From: Selenomonas sp.
GTDB lineage: Bacteria > Bacillota > Negativicutes > Selenomonadales > Selenomonadaceae
Length of the DNA: 15,413 bases
Assembly (NCBI GenBank): GCA_015265235.1
Contig: JABZYJ010000032.1
Coordinates: forward strand, 1 to 15,413
Direction of reading: 5' to 3'
Part shown: in pieces, positions 1 to 7,583 of the stretch
How positions within the stretch are numbered: position 1 is the stretch's first letter
Layout: every line of letters starts with the position of its first letter
Made by a program: the position numbers and the translations under genes
The notes under the pieces: model-generated
The model's database searches: none
Told to the model about the DNA's origin: nothing
Seen by the model: only the letters and a program-made list of their open reading frames with translations

Positions 1-441
1 GTAGCGTATGGGGCGTGCCGTATCCACGACACGGAACCAGAGTGTCGGGTATCCCGTTTGGATGGCGGTCTCGTCATTTGCCTCTCTGCTCTCCGTGACG
101 ACCAGCTGGAGCCACGGTATTCCCATCATGCCGCGGAATATCTCGCTCAGCATGGGCATGGGCTGCTCGACAGGCGGGAATTTGTTGGCAGGCATATTGT
201 GGTAGAGAGTATCATCCGCCGTGATCTTTCGGCATGCGTCGACGGAGAGGGGGACTCGTTTTGCGTTTTCGACTTCTTCGTCGAGATGCTTTCGGATAGC
301 AGCCTCTGCTTCTTCGTAGGTCTTGTATTCCTGGATGGTATTGCGCCGCTCCGATCCTCCGATGCCGTCTGCGGCGGATGCTGTGCCGGTGAGGGTGAGG
401 ACTGTGACGGTGACGGCGGCGATGGATTTGACAAGATGCAT
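1..441 (-). CDS. Secreted protein of unknown function, partial (C-terminus beyond the left edge)
   Basis: The reading frame opens at an ATG at 441-439 and stays open for 147 codons to the window edge, so the C-terminus is missing. A good ribosome binding site (AGGGAGGA) lies about 7 bases before the ATG. Residues 1-23 form a typical signal peptide: Lys5, a hydrophobic Val/Thr/Leu/Ala stretch, then a TASA-type cleavage site before ADG. The mature part begins with a charged, probably helical segment (IQEYKTYEEAEAAIRKHLDE). It continues with a Pro/Met-rich stretch around residues 80-95 and a segment reading GIPWLQLVVTE. I recognise no family. The next gene upstream (544-1254, same strand) also encodes an exported protein, and the 102-base gap lets both belong to one transcript. 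The start and export are well supported; the function is unknown. Confidence 0.75.
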   Translation of the reverse strand, partial: MHLVKSIAAVTVTVLTLTGTASAADGIGGSERRNTIQEYKTYEEAEAAIRKHLDEEVENAKRVPLSVDACRKITADDTLYHNMPANKFPPVEQPMPMLSEIFRGMMGIPWLQLVVTESREANDETAIQTGYPTLWFRVVDTARPIRY

Positions 442-490
442 ATACGTTCCTCCCTAGTATAAATATGTGCTTCACAGAGCATATCGTAAC

Positions 491-529
491 ATCGGATCGA
501 AAATCATGAAAAGAATCCGTATCGGATCG
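491..529. repeat. Two 9-bp direct repeats (ATCGGATCG) spaced 30 bp apart
   Basis: ATCGGATCG occurs at 491-499 and again at 521-529, so the copies start exactly 30 bp apart, about three helical turns. They lie in the gap between the two secreted-protein genes, upstream of the partial gene on the minus strand. They could be a regulator binding site, or chance in a GATC-rich stretch. No clear -35/-10 pair was found beside them. Confidence 0.35.
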
Positions 530-543
530 GGTCGTAATAATGC

Positions 544-1254
544 TCAAAAACTATCGGGGGGGCGATAGGGTTCTTTCGGCATGATATAATAGAGATGCTG
601 TGCGTATCGATATTCACGGCTTTCCTTGGCGAACTGATGTGCGGGCGAGGAGGAGATAATGTCATAGATTTCGGGAGACGTAAAATGATATTTTTTATTG
701 AGCCTGAGAAGGTCGTAGTAACCGAATCGTGCGACCGGGTTTTTGGCGGCATCGTATGTGATGATGTAGTAGTCCGATGATTCCAGCAGGGTTCCATTTT
801 TTAGGAGAACGAGGTACTCTATCACGGAAACGATCTCCTCACGCTCGTCCGGGAATCGAATTCTCGTCAGCCCGCTGCCAATGGGGGCCATGCGGAGCAG
901 GAGCAGCGGTTCGCTGTCTGCGATGACCTGTGGGGCTTTTGCCATCTGACAGAAGAGTGGTGTGACAAGTGAAGGGTAGAATGGGAAATTGGTCAGCACG
1001 TAACTCAGCGGCGGGTAGATTTGCTCCGGTGGGATCGCGCTGAGGTCAACCTCGACATAGCGCGGATCATTTGCACTGATGACAGGGAGCTGGGGGAGCT
1101 CGACATAGTGGATGTTCGTTTTCTCTACGGTGCGGAGGAGTTCAACTGCCGCAGACAGATCGCCTGTGTCGGCGGTTTTTTCCTGTGCCTTTGATGTGGA
1201 TACGGGAATGAGCAGGCAGAGACAGAGAGCCATGCTGAGCAGATGTCGCATCAT
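544..1254 (-). CDS. Secreted protein of unknown function
   Basis: This encodes 236 residues when started at the ATG at 1254-1252. A second ATG follows immediately (1251-1249). The site AAGGAGGA lies 3-6 bases before them, so either could be used. A longer frame reaching an ATG at 1329 would place 25 residues ahead of an obvious signal peptide and is less likely. Residues 1-23 form the signal peptide (MMRHLLSMALCLCLLIPVS, then a cleavage site near SKA before QEK). The mature protein has no membrane helix. It contains a Pro/Tyr-rich segment (IPPEQIYPPLSYVLTNFPFY), a central IEYLVLLKNGTLLESSDYYI beta-like stretch, and an aromatic, charged C-terminus ending in PPDSF. No recognised domain. A weak TATTAT -10 lies at 1279-1284 (minus), without a good -35. 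Confidence 0.75.
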   Translation of the reverse strand: MMRHLLSMALCLCLLIPVSTSKAQEKTADTGDLSAAVELLRTVEKTNIHYVELPQLPVISANDPRYVEVDLSAIPPEQIYPPLSYVLTNFPFYPSLVTPLFCQMAKAPQVIADSEPLLLLRMAPIGSGLTRIRFPDEREEIVSVIEYLVLLKNGTLLESSDYYIITYDAAKNPVARFGYYDLLRLNKKYHFTSPEIYDIISSSPAHQFAKESREYRYAQHLYYIMPKEPYRPPDSF

Positions 1255-1355
1255 TGTTCCTCCTTGTGCGGGAGACTCATAATATCTGTGATTTTTTTGT
1301 AGTGTAACAAAAATGATCTGTGCAGGCAAGCATCTGCACGACCTCGTGAATTTGA

Positions 1356-1384
1356 TTGCAAATAAATATTGTTTCCAGTATAAT
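1356..1384 (+). promoter_or_regulatory. Promoter for the DUF4198-like gene
   Basis: TTGCAA (1356-1361) and TATAAT (1379-1384) are separated by 17 bases, a near-consensus sigma-70 type promoter. It lies 41 bases upstream of the ATG at 1426. Confidence 0.7.
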
Positions 1385-1425
1385 AGCGAGTAAGTTGATT
1401 TTATTTATTCATAGGAGGTTGTTCC

Positions 1426-2148
1426 ATGAAGAAAAAGATTTTGGCGGCGGCACTCGGTGCGGCCATCGGGCTCTCAATGACGGCGGCATCGACGGATGCA
1501 CACGGCGTGTTCTTCGCGAACCGCGTCGATACGAAGGCACTCGTGCTCGGCGAGGGGCCTCTGGACAATGCCTACGATCCCGCATGTGTCCAGCGCATTG
1601 ATGCGTACGATGTGAACTTCCAGCCGACGACGGTGGAGCGCGTGGACGGCGAGAAGAACATCACCATTGTGCCGGGCGATGATCTCGGCGTGACGGCGAC
1701 GTTCTTCGACTATGGCTATTTCGCCAAGACGACGGACGGCAAGGTCATTCCGACGCGCGACTACTCGAACATCGAGAACCTCGTATCGGTGACGTACGCC
1801 TACAAGTACAACGTCCACTACTGGAGTGACAAGGTGCGTCCGGCGGGGCTCTACAACGTGCCCATCCAGATCGTGCCGATGGTGAACCCCCTGACCCTGC
1901 GGCGCGGCGACACGCTGAACCTGCGCATCTATAAGGATGGCGCACCGTACGCGAATGCACCCGTCATCGCAGACGTGCTCGGCAATCTGACGGCTGAGAC
2001 GCAGGCGGATGCAGACGGATTCGTCTCCGTGCGCGTGGCGAACAACGGCCTGAACGTGATCGGCGTCGAGGTCGGCTTCCCGACGGATAATCCGAACGTG
2101 ACGAAGAAGATCTTCAGCTCGCTGTCGTTCATTCTGCCGGCGGAGTAA
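1426..2148 (+). CDS. Exported DUF4198-like protein with a mature N-terminal histidine
   Basis: This encodes 240 residues, with AGGAGG about 9 bases before the ATG. Residues 1-25 form a signal peptide (MKKKILAAALGAAIGLSMTAAS, then TDA), and the mature chain begins HGVFF. This start, followed by a beta-rich chain, matches my memory of the DUF4198 family, periplasmic proteins sometimes annotated as the periplasmic part of Ni/Co uptake (NikM-like). Residues 150-175 read as a linker into a beta domain (NPLTLRRGDTLNLRIYKDG). Residues 180-235 resemble a carboxypeptidase-regulatory or Ig-like module (ANAPVIADVLGNLTAETQAD...GFVSVRVANNG...). Metal binding is inferred from the family and from His26; no metal transporter genes lie nearby. 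The gene has its own promoter and is followed by a hairpin. Export is well supported; the family name is moderately sure. Confidence 0.75.
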   Translation: MKKKILAAALGAAIGLSMTAASTDAHGVFFANRVDTKALVLGEGPLDNAYDPACVQRIDAYDVNFQPTTVERVDGEKNITIVPGDDLGVTATFFDYGYFAKTTDGKVIPTRDYSNIENLVSVTYAYKYNVHYWSDKVRPAGLYNVPIQIVPMVNPLTLRRGDTLNLRIYKDGAPYANAPVIADVLGNLTAETQADADGFVSVRVANNGLNVIGVEVGFPTDNPNVTKKIFSSLSFILPAE

Positions 2149-2167
2149 ATCGGAGTCGTCCTATAGC

Positions 2168-2199
2168 AAGAGCGCAGCTGCACGTGCGGCTGCGCTCTT
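2168..2199. terminator. Hairpin between convergent genes, probable terminator
   Basis: AAGAGCGCAGC (2168-2178) pairs perfectly with GCTGCGCTCTT (2189-2199), giving 11 bp around a 10-base loop. It sits between the DUF4198-like gene (plus) and hicB (minus) and may serve both. The T-tract on the plus side (TTATATTTG) is weak. Confidence 0.6.
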
Positions 2200-2216
2200 A
2201 TATTTGAAACATATTT

Positions 2217-2612
2217 TTATACACCGATGCCGCACTCCTTGCGGATGGCATTTTGCAGGAGTTTCGAGAAGTTGATGTTGCGCTCACGTGCGAGCGTGTC
2301 CATCCAGCCCGGGAGGGTCACGTTCTTGCGTACGGTGCGCGTGTCGTTCATCTGCCGCACGGGAAGTGTGTCAGCGCGTACGAGGGCGACAGAGGCTCCG
2401 CGCGGCACATGGAGTGCGGCGAGGGCTGATGGGGCAGGGATGGCGGCGTGTTCTTCCTCCATTTGCCAGAGTGCGAGGGCAAGGGCATCCTCTGCGTTTT
2501 CAAATGCCTCGTCGAGTGTTGCACCGTCGGTGTAGCAGCTCGGCAGGTCGGGGAAGTCCACGAGGATGCCGTCCTCCTCCTCGGTAAAGATGGCGGGATA
2601 GATGTATTTCAT
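2217..2612 (-). CDS. hicB: HicB family antitoxin
   Basis: This encodes 131 residues from an ATG at 2612-2610, with AAAGGAGGA seven bases before it. A longer frame upstream would start inside hicA and lacks a ribosome binding site. Residues 1-60 form the partial RNase-H-like HicB domain: MKYIYPAIFTEEEDGILVDF, then PDLPSCYTDGATLDEAFENA, a common HicB signature. Residues 90-131 look like a ribbon-helix-helix DNA-binding module (RKNVTLPGWMDTLARERNIN, then FSKLLQNAIRKE). Such antitoxins bind HicA and repress their own operon. The gene lies 13 bases downstream of hicA, the usual toxin-first order, and its ribosome binding site overlaps the hicA stop codon, so translation may be coupled. Confidence 0.92.
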   Translation of the reverse strand: MKYIYPAIFTEEEDGILVDFPDLPSCYTDGATLDEAFENAEDALALALWQMEEEHAAIPAPSALAALHVPRGASVALVRADTLPVRQMNDTRTVRKNVTLPGWMDTLARERNINFSKLLQNAIRKECGIGV

Positions 2613-2625
2613 GGAGAATCCTCCT

Positions 2626-2817
2626 TTATCGTATGGCGATGCCCGCATCCCTTAGAATCTTGTGCAGTGTGCCGGTGCGGACTTCCTCGCTCGGATGACG
2701 ACCGACCATAAAGGTCTTGCCCGTCACGGGACTCCGGTACATATCGTGACGCTTGTTGTGTCCGACGAAGGTGCAGCCATTTTTCTTGAGCAGCCGCACA
2801 AGTTCTGCCGTCGTCAT
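2626..2817 (-). CDS. hicA: HicA family mRNA interferase toxin
   Basis: This encodes 63 residues from an ATG at 2817-2815, with AAAGGAGGT ahead. HicA toxins have a small double-stranded-RNA-binding fold and cleave or block mRNA. Visible family features are the N-terminal helix MTTAELVRLLKKNGCTFVGH, a histidine where the family has its active-site His (His24 in NKRHDMY, aligned to the usual GSHHHF), and the C-terminal RHPSEEV...GTLHKILRDAGI, close to the common HicA ending. Length is typical. It is the first gene of a two-gene operon with hicB and follows a strong promoter. All key residues appear present, so the toxin is probably intact. Confidence 0.9.
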   Translation of the reverse strand: MTTAELVRLLKKNGCTFVGHNKRHDMYRSPVTGKTFMVGRHPSEEVRTGTLHKILRDAGIAIR

Positions 2818-2838
2818 AGGCGCACCTCCTTTGCATAG

Positions 2839-2868
2839 ATTATACACACTAATGCGCGTTTTGGTCAA
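2839..2868 (-). promoter_or_regulatory. Promoter of the hicAB operon
   Basis: Read on the minus strand, TTGACC (2868-2863) and TATAAT (2844-2839) are separated by 18 bases. The promoter ends 21 bases before the hicA ATG, which leaves a very short leader. It abuts the end of the gene at 2876-3136. Confidence 0.75.
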
Positions 2869-2875
2869 GAAATAC

Positions 2876-3136
2876 CTACACAATATGATATTTCTTCCAC
2901 GGGATCTGATTGAGGCGTACGGTATTCAAAAAGTCCACGATGTCCTTGCGTCCGTAGTACTGCGGTTTGCCCTGCGGTGTGAGGCTCATGAGGATGATGG
3001 GCATACCGGGGAAGAAGCGCATGAGGGCGCGGCGGGTCTGCGTGGATTTGATGGTGTAGCGCGTGACCTCCGGCGCGACGTGGATGATGGCGAAGGTGAC
3101 GCCTTTCTCGATGATGACAGCTCCCTCGATGGTCAT
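2876..3136 (-). CDS. Small protein of unknown function, 86 residues
   Basis: The ATG at 3136-3134 has AGAGGAG seven bases ahead, and a promoter lies upstream (3166-3194). The product is soluble-looking, with no signal peptide or membrane helix. It opens with a beta-rich stretch (MTIEGAVIIEKGVTFAIIHV), then a basic helix (TQTRRALMRFFPGMPIILMS), and ends with YYGRKDIVDFLNTVRLNQ, then IPWKKYHIV. I do not recognise the family. It lies between hicAB, whose promoter begins just past its stop, and the ATP synthase operon, which is transcribed away from it. The ribosome binding site, promoter and codon use make it a credible real gene. Confidence 0.72.
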   Translation of the reverse strand: MTIEGAVIIEKGVTFAIIHVAPEVTRYTIKSTQTRRALMRFFPGMPIILMSLTPQGKPQYYGRKDIVDFLNTVRLNQIPWKKYHIV

Positions 3137-3165
3137 GGATGCACTCCTCTCTCTGCGATTTGCTC

Positions 3166-3194
3166 ATTTTATCAGAGCCTATGGTGCAAGACAA
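3166..3194 (-). promoter_or_regulatory. Promoter of the 86-residue unknown gene
   Basis: On the minus strand, TTGTCT (3194-3189) and TAAAAT (3171-3166) have a 17-base spacer. The promoter is 30 bases upstream of the start codon and back to back with the first atp promoter. Confidence 0.55.
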
Positions 3195-3225
3195 GAATAA
3201 AATCGGATAAAACATTAAAATACGG

Positions 3226-3254
3226 TTGCGGAAATCTGTAGAACCCCGTATAAT
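3226..3254 (+). promoter_or_regulatory. Candidate upstream promoter (P1) of the ATP synthase operon
   Basis: TTGCGG (3226-3231) and TATAAT (3249-3254) have a 17-base spacer. It would give a leader of about 210 bases before atpI. It lies in the 337-base non-coding interval 3137-3473. Confidence 0.5.
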
Positions 3255-3315
3255 AACCATAAGGACAGTACATCGTTGTGGTGTATGTAAATAGTCCCGC
3301 TTTATAGTATTGACG

Positions 3316-3384
3316 GAATATTGGCAAAGCGCCTTGAATATTGTATACTTTCGCAAGGGTTTTTCGGAGTTGCGTCGAATACTG
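3316..3384. repeat. Spaced GAATATTG repeats overlapping the proximal atp promoter
   Basis: GAATATTG occurs at 3316-3323 and 3336-3343, with starts exactly 20 bp apart. A one-mismatch copy, GAATACTG, lies at 3377-3384, 41 bp further on. An inverted relative (ATATTCAA, 3396-3403) follows. The first copy overlaps the -35 of P2 and the second abuts its -10. Spacings near whole helical turns suggest, but do not prove, a regulator site. Confidence 0.4.
3321..3349 (+). promoter_or_regulatory. Candidate proximal promoter (P2) of the ATP synthase operon
   Basis: TTGGCA (3321-3326) and TATACT (3344-3349) have a 17-base spacer. The leader to atpI would be about 115 bases. That leader carries a weak hairpin (CGACAT 3422-3427 with ATGTCG 3437-3442) followed by GGGGTTTTG, which might attenuate transcription. 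This last point is speculative. Confidence 0.6.
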
Positions 3385-3473
3385 TAAAGGTACTGATATT
3401 CAACGAAGACGGCGCGTGCGTCGACATTCATGGTGGATGTCGGGGTTTTGTTGCGCGTGGTCGGAGGAGGAAT

Positions 3474-3875
3474 ATGAGGCAGGTTTTATCGGCGTATTGG
3501 AGGCAGGTCGGTCTGGCGTTCGCGGCGGCGGTGCTCCTCGGGGCAGTGGCTCTCCTCATGATGGACGAGCTCGCACTCATCGGGGCGCTCACGGCGGGCG
3601 CAGCAGCGGCGGCGCTCTACTTTGTCCAGCTCGCGCGGCGCATTCTGCGTGCGGCGCGGCGCGGGACGGGTGGTGCAGCGCAGGTGCAGATCGGTCTCCT
3701 GCTGATCCTCGTCCTCATCGGCGCGGGTCTCTGGGCGGCGACGATGACGGGCGTGCGGCATTTCTTCGCGGCGGTGGGAGGATTTCTCCTGATGCACGCG
3801 CTGATGATGGCGCAGATGATCGGCAGGGCTCTGTACGCAGATGGAAAGAACCGTCCGACGGACGGCTCGAAGTAG
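3474..3875 (+). CDS. atpI: ATP synthase subunit I (AtpI), c-ring assembly factor
   Basis: This encodes 133 residues from the ATG at 3474, preceded by GGAGGAGGAAT. The frame is open further upstream but that part lacks a ribosome binding site and membrane character. Four hydrophobic segments (about residues 10-29, 33-53, 71-91 and 94-116) are separated by a basic loop (RRILRAARRGTG), matching the small four-helix AtpI/UncI family. AtpI is not part of the finished enzyme; in other bacteria it helps assemble or stabilise the c-ring. It is weakly conserved in sequence, so the call rests mainly on topology, length and position as the first gene of the operon, 32 bases before atpB. Confidence 0.85.
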   Translation: MRQVLSAYWRQVGLAFAAAVLLGAVALLMMDELALIGALTAGAAAAALYFVQLARRILRAARRGTGGAAQVQIGLLLILVLIGAGLWAATMTGVRHFFAAVGGFLLMHALMMAQMIGRALYADGKNRPTDGSK

Positions 3876-3907
3876 GAGGGGGGAGACCCCCGAGGGAGGT
3901 AGAGGTT

Positions 3908-4588
3908 ATGCACGAAATCGGTGTTCGCGAGGCAGTGCAGTTCGCCGGATTTACCTTCAATTCACAGACCCTCGTCATGACGTGGATCTCGATGGTCGTC
4001 GTCCTCTTCATTGGCTGGCTGGCGGTGCGCAACCTAAAGGTTGTGCCGACGTCCAACTGGCAGGTGATGATGGAGACGGTGATCGAGGCTCTGCATGACC
4101 AGGTGGAGGAGAATATGGGCCCGCGCGGGCGTGGATTCCTGTCCACGTTTATCGTGTCGCTGTTCCTGTTCCTTCTCGTGTCGAATTGGATTGGTCTCAT
4201 TCCGACGATGGCATCGCCGACAAATGATCTGAACACCACCCTGGGACTGGCTCTGCTGGTCATCGTCATGATGCACGTCTTGGGACTGGCGGTAAAGGGG
4301 ATGCACTATGTGGCGCATTTCTTCCAGCCGGTCGCACCGTTCATCATCATCAACATTGTCGAGGAGGTTGCGAAGCCGATTACGCTGTCGTTCCGTCTTT
4401 TCGGCAACATCCTGGCGGGTGAGATTCTGATTCACATCCTGCTGCAGCTCCTCGGGAACGGTTCGACGATCCCGTCGGTGATCTGGCTCGCGTTCAGCGT
4501 GTTCGTCGGCATTGTGCAGGCACTGGTCTTCACGATGCTCTCGACGGCGTACATCGGCGCGGCCATCAAGACGGACGAAGGTCATTAA
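3908..4588 (+). CDS. atpB: ATP synthase Fo subunit a
   Basis: This encodes 226 residues from the ATG at 3908, with GGGAGGT about 7 bases ahead. It is the membrane stator protein that forms the two proton half-channels beside the c-ring. Several hydrophobic helices are seen (about 22-41, 76-100, 112-130, 141-185 and 188-220). The essential arginine is present as Arg163 in SFRLFGNILAGEI, the most conserved segment of the family, and NWIGLIPT (residues 93-100) is also typical. The C-terminal helix has the usual Gln at 204 (GIVQALVFTMLS). Length is at the short end, as in Gram-positive enzymes. It is followed by a 93-base gap before atpE, the longest in the operon. Confidence 0.97.
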   Translation: MHEIGVREAVQFAGFTFNSQTLVMTWISMVVVLFIGWLAVRNLKVVPTSNWQVMMETVIEALHDQVEENMGPRGRGFLSTFIVSLFLFLLVSNWIGLIPTMASPTNDLNTTLGLALLVIVMMHVLGLAVKGMHYVAHFFQPVAPFIIINIVEEVAKPITLSFRLFGNILAGEILIHILLQLLGNGSTIPSVIWLAFSVFVGIVQALVFTMLSTAYIGAAIKTDEGH

Positions 4589-4624
4589 CGGCGGTATCGG
4601 TCGTGACCACACAGGTTTTGCACG

Positions 4625-4641
4625 CCGTGCAGCAGGCACGG
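4625..4641 (+). other. Hairpin in the atpB-atpE gap
   Basis: CCGTGC (4625-4630) pairs with GCACGG (4636-4641) around the loop AGCAG. It sits in the 93-base gap ahead of atpE, the gene whose product is needed in the highest copy number. It might act in mRNA processing or stability, though no experiment supports this here. Confidence 0.35.
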
Positions 4642-4681
4642 GCACGAAGATTTTGTTCACATATTTAAGGAGGATCTTTTC

Positions 4682-4933
4682 ATGGAAAACGCAATCATGG
4701 TCGCAGGCGCTCTTATCGGTGCGGGTCTCTGCTTTGGTCTTGCTGCAATCGGCGCAGGTATCGGTGACGGTCTGGTCACGGGCCGCTTCATCGAGGGTCT
4801 TGCACGTCAGCCGGAGGCGGGCGGCGTCCTCTTTACGCGTACGCTGATCTCGGTCGGTCTGATTGAGGCACTTGCCATCATCGGCGTCGTTTTCGGCATC
4901 ATCATGCTCTATGCAAATCCGCTGATTCACTAA
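4682..4933 (+). CDS. atpE: ATP synthase Fo subunit c (proteolipid of the rotor ring)
   Basis: This encodes 83 residues. AAGGAGG ends 8 bases before the ATG, the best-placed ribosome binding site in the operon. The product is the two-helix hairpin that forms the rotating ring. Helix 1 is Gly/Ala-rich (GAGLCFGLAAIGAGIGDG), the loop carries the conserved ARQPE (41-45), and helix 2 holds the ion-carrying Glu62 (VGLIEALAIIG). Na+-type rings have Gln in helix 1 and Ser/Thr after the Glu; here the positions are Asp29 and Ala63. This points to proton coupling and gives an Asp/Glu pair like that of mycobacterial AtpE (Asp28/Glu61). Confidence 0.97.
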   Translation: MENAIMVAGALIGAGLCFGLAAIGAGIGDGLVTGRFIEGLARQPEAGGVLFTRTLISVGLIEALAIIGVVFGIIMLYANPLIH

Positions 4934-4972
4934 GACGTATGTGGCACGGATTTTGCAAAGGGGGCATAGGAA

Positions 4973-5497
4973 TTGAGTGAAATTACGCAAGGCCTGATTG
5001 ATCTCAACGGGACGCTGCCCATCCAAATCATCAACTTCCTGATTCTCGTTGCACTCCTGCGCGCAGTGGCCTATAAGCCGATCGTGCGCATGATGGACGA
5101 GCGCAAGGCGAAGATCGCTGAGAGCATCGAGAAGGCGGATGCGGATGCCGCGGCAGCGGAGGCAACGCTGAACGAGTACAAGGCGCAGCTCGCTGCGGCG
5201 CGTACGAAGGCGCAGGAGATCGTCGACATGGCGGAAAAGCGTGCCGGCGAGGAGCGCGAGGCGAGCATCCAGGCGACAAAGCGTGAGATCGAGCAGATGA
5301 AGAAGTCCGCCGAGGAACAGATGGAGCGCGAGCGCGCCCATGCGGTGGAGCAGCTGAAGGCCGAGGTCGTCGCCCTGTCGCTCGCAGCGGCGGGCAAGAT
5401 CATCCAGAAGAATCTGGACGAAAAGGACAACGACGCCATCATCGGCGAGTTCATCGCAAAGCTCGACGCGAAAAAAGTCGGTGACGCGTCATGCTGA
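4973..5497 (+). CDS. atpF: ATP synthase Fo subunit b (peripheral stalk)
   Basis: This encodes 174 residues from a TTG start at 4973, with AAGGGGG about 8 bases ahead; no ATG or GTG in frame fits the family's N-terminus as well. One membrane helix (about residues 17-34, IINFLILVALLRAVAY) anchors a long, highly charged coiled coil (about 38-150, rich in Ala, Glu, Lys and Gln). This is the stator stalk that links subunit a to delta and alpha. The last codons overlap atpH by 7 bases (5491-5497), suggesting translational coupling. A single b gene implies a homodimer stalk. Confidence 0.95.
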   Translation: MSEITQGLIDLNGTLPIQIINFLILVALLRAVAYKPIVRMMDERKAKIAESIEKADADAAAAEATLNEYKAQLAAARTKAQEIVDMAEKRAGEEREASIQATKREIEQMKKSAEEQMERERAHAVEQLKAEVVALSLAAAGKIIQKNLDEKDNDAIIGEFIAKLDAKKVGDASC

Positions 5498-6030
5498 ACA
5501 TGGAGCTGGCGCGCAAGTACGCGCGTGCGATCTTCGAGCTGGCGTGCGAGGAGAACGCGCTCAGCGCCTACGGAAATGACCTCGCCAAGGTGCAGCAGAC
5601 ATACGTCGACTGCCCGGAGCTAAAGGCGTATCTCTGCAATCCGAACATCCAGCCCGAGGACAAGAAGTCCCTCCTGAAGGAAGTGTTCGGGGACGAGGTG
5701 CGCGAGATGGTGCTGAACTTCCTCCTGCTGCTCATCGACAAGCGGCGCATGATGGTGTTCGAGGCGATCAGCTCGATCTTTGTGCAGCTCTCGAACGAGA
5801 AGCTCGGCATCGCTGTGGCGGATGTCACGACGGTGGAGCCGCTCAGCGAGACGCAGAAGGCAGAGCTAATGGAAAAGCTCGGACGCGTGACGGGCAAAGA
5901 GGTATCCCTGCGCGAGCACCGCGACCCCTCGCTCATCGGCGGCGTGGTGGTGCGCATCGGCGACCGCCGCATCGACGGCAGCATCAAGGGACGTCTGGCA
6001 GCGATGACGGCAGAGTTAATGGCGAACTAG
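5491..6030 (+). CDS. atpH: ATP synthase F1 subunit delta
   Basis: This encodes 179 residues starting at the ATG inside the end of atpF. A second ATG at 5500 (MELARKYARAIFE) is possible, and neither has a clear ribosome binding site, so coupling to atpF is likely. The N-terminal helical domain (ARKYARAIFELACEENALSA) and the C-terminal signature (DPSLIGGVVVRIGDRRIDGS, residues 145-164) are characteristic of delta/OSCP, which joins the stalk to the top of F1. Length is normal. It lies 17 bases before atpA. Confidence 0.96.
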   Translation: MLNMELARKYARAIFELACEENALSAYGNDLAKVQQTYVDCPELKAYLCNPNIQPEDKKSLLKEVFGDEVREMVLNFLLLLIDKRRMMVFEAISSIFVQLSNEKLGIAVADVTTVEPLSETQKAELMEKLGRVTGKEVSLREHRDPSLIGGVVVRIGDRRIDGSIKGRLAAMTAELMAN

Positions 6031-6047
6031 CGGGGTGACAGCGAAAT

Positions 6048-7565
<1,518 letters not shown>

Positions 7566-7583
7566 GGGGAGAGGTGACCGTAT

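Noticed and set aside
454..460. TATACT as a -10 for the partial secreted gene
   Set aside because: It lies so close to the ribosome binding site that the start of transcription would fall inside it, and there is no -35.
3341..3907. N-terminal extension of atpB through the atpI region
   Set aside because: It is out of frame with atpI and lacks a family match. The ATG at 3908 has a ribosome binding site and gives the usual subunit a start.
4034..5341. 435-codon open frame on the minus strand opposite atpB, atpE and atpF
   Set aside because: Shadow of real genes; Arg/Asp-rich with no recognisable family and no promoter or ribosome binding site.
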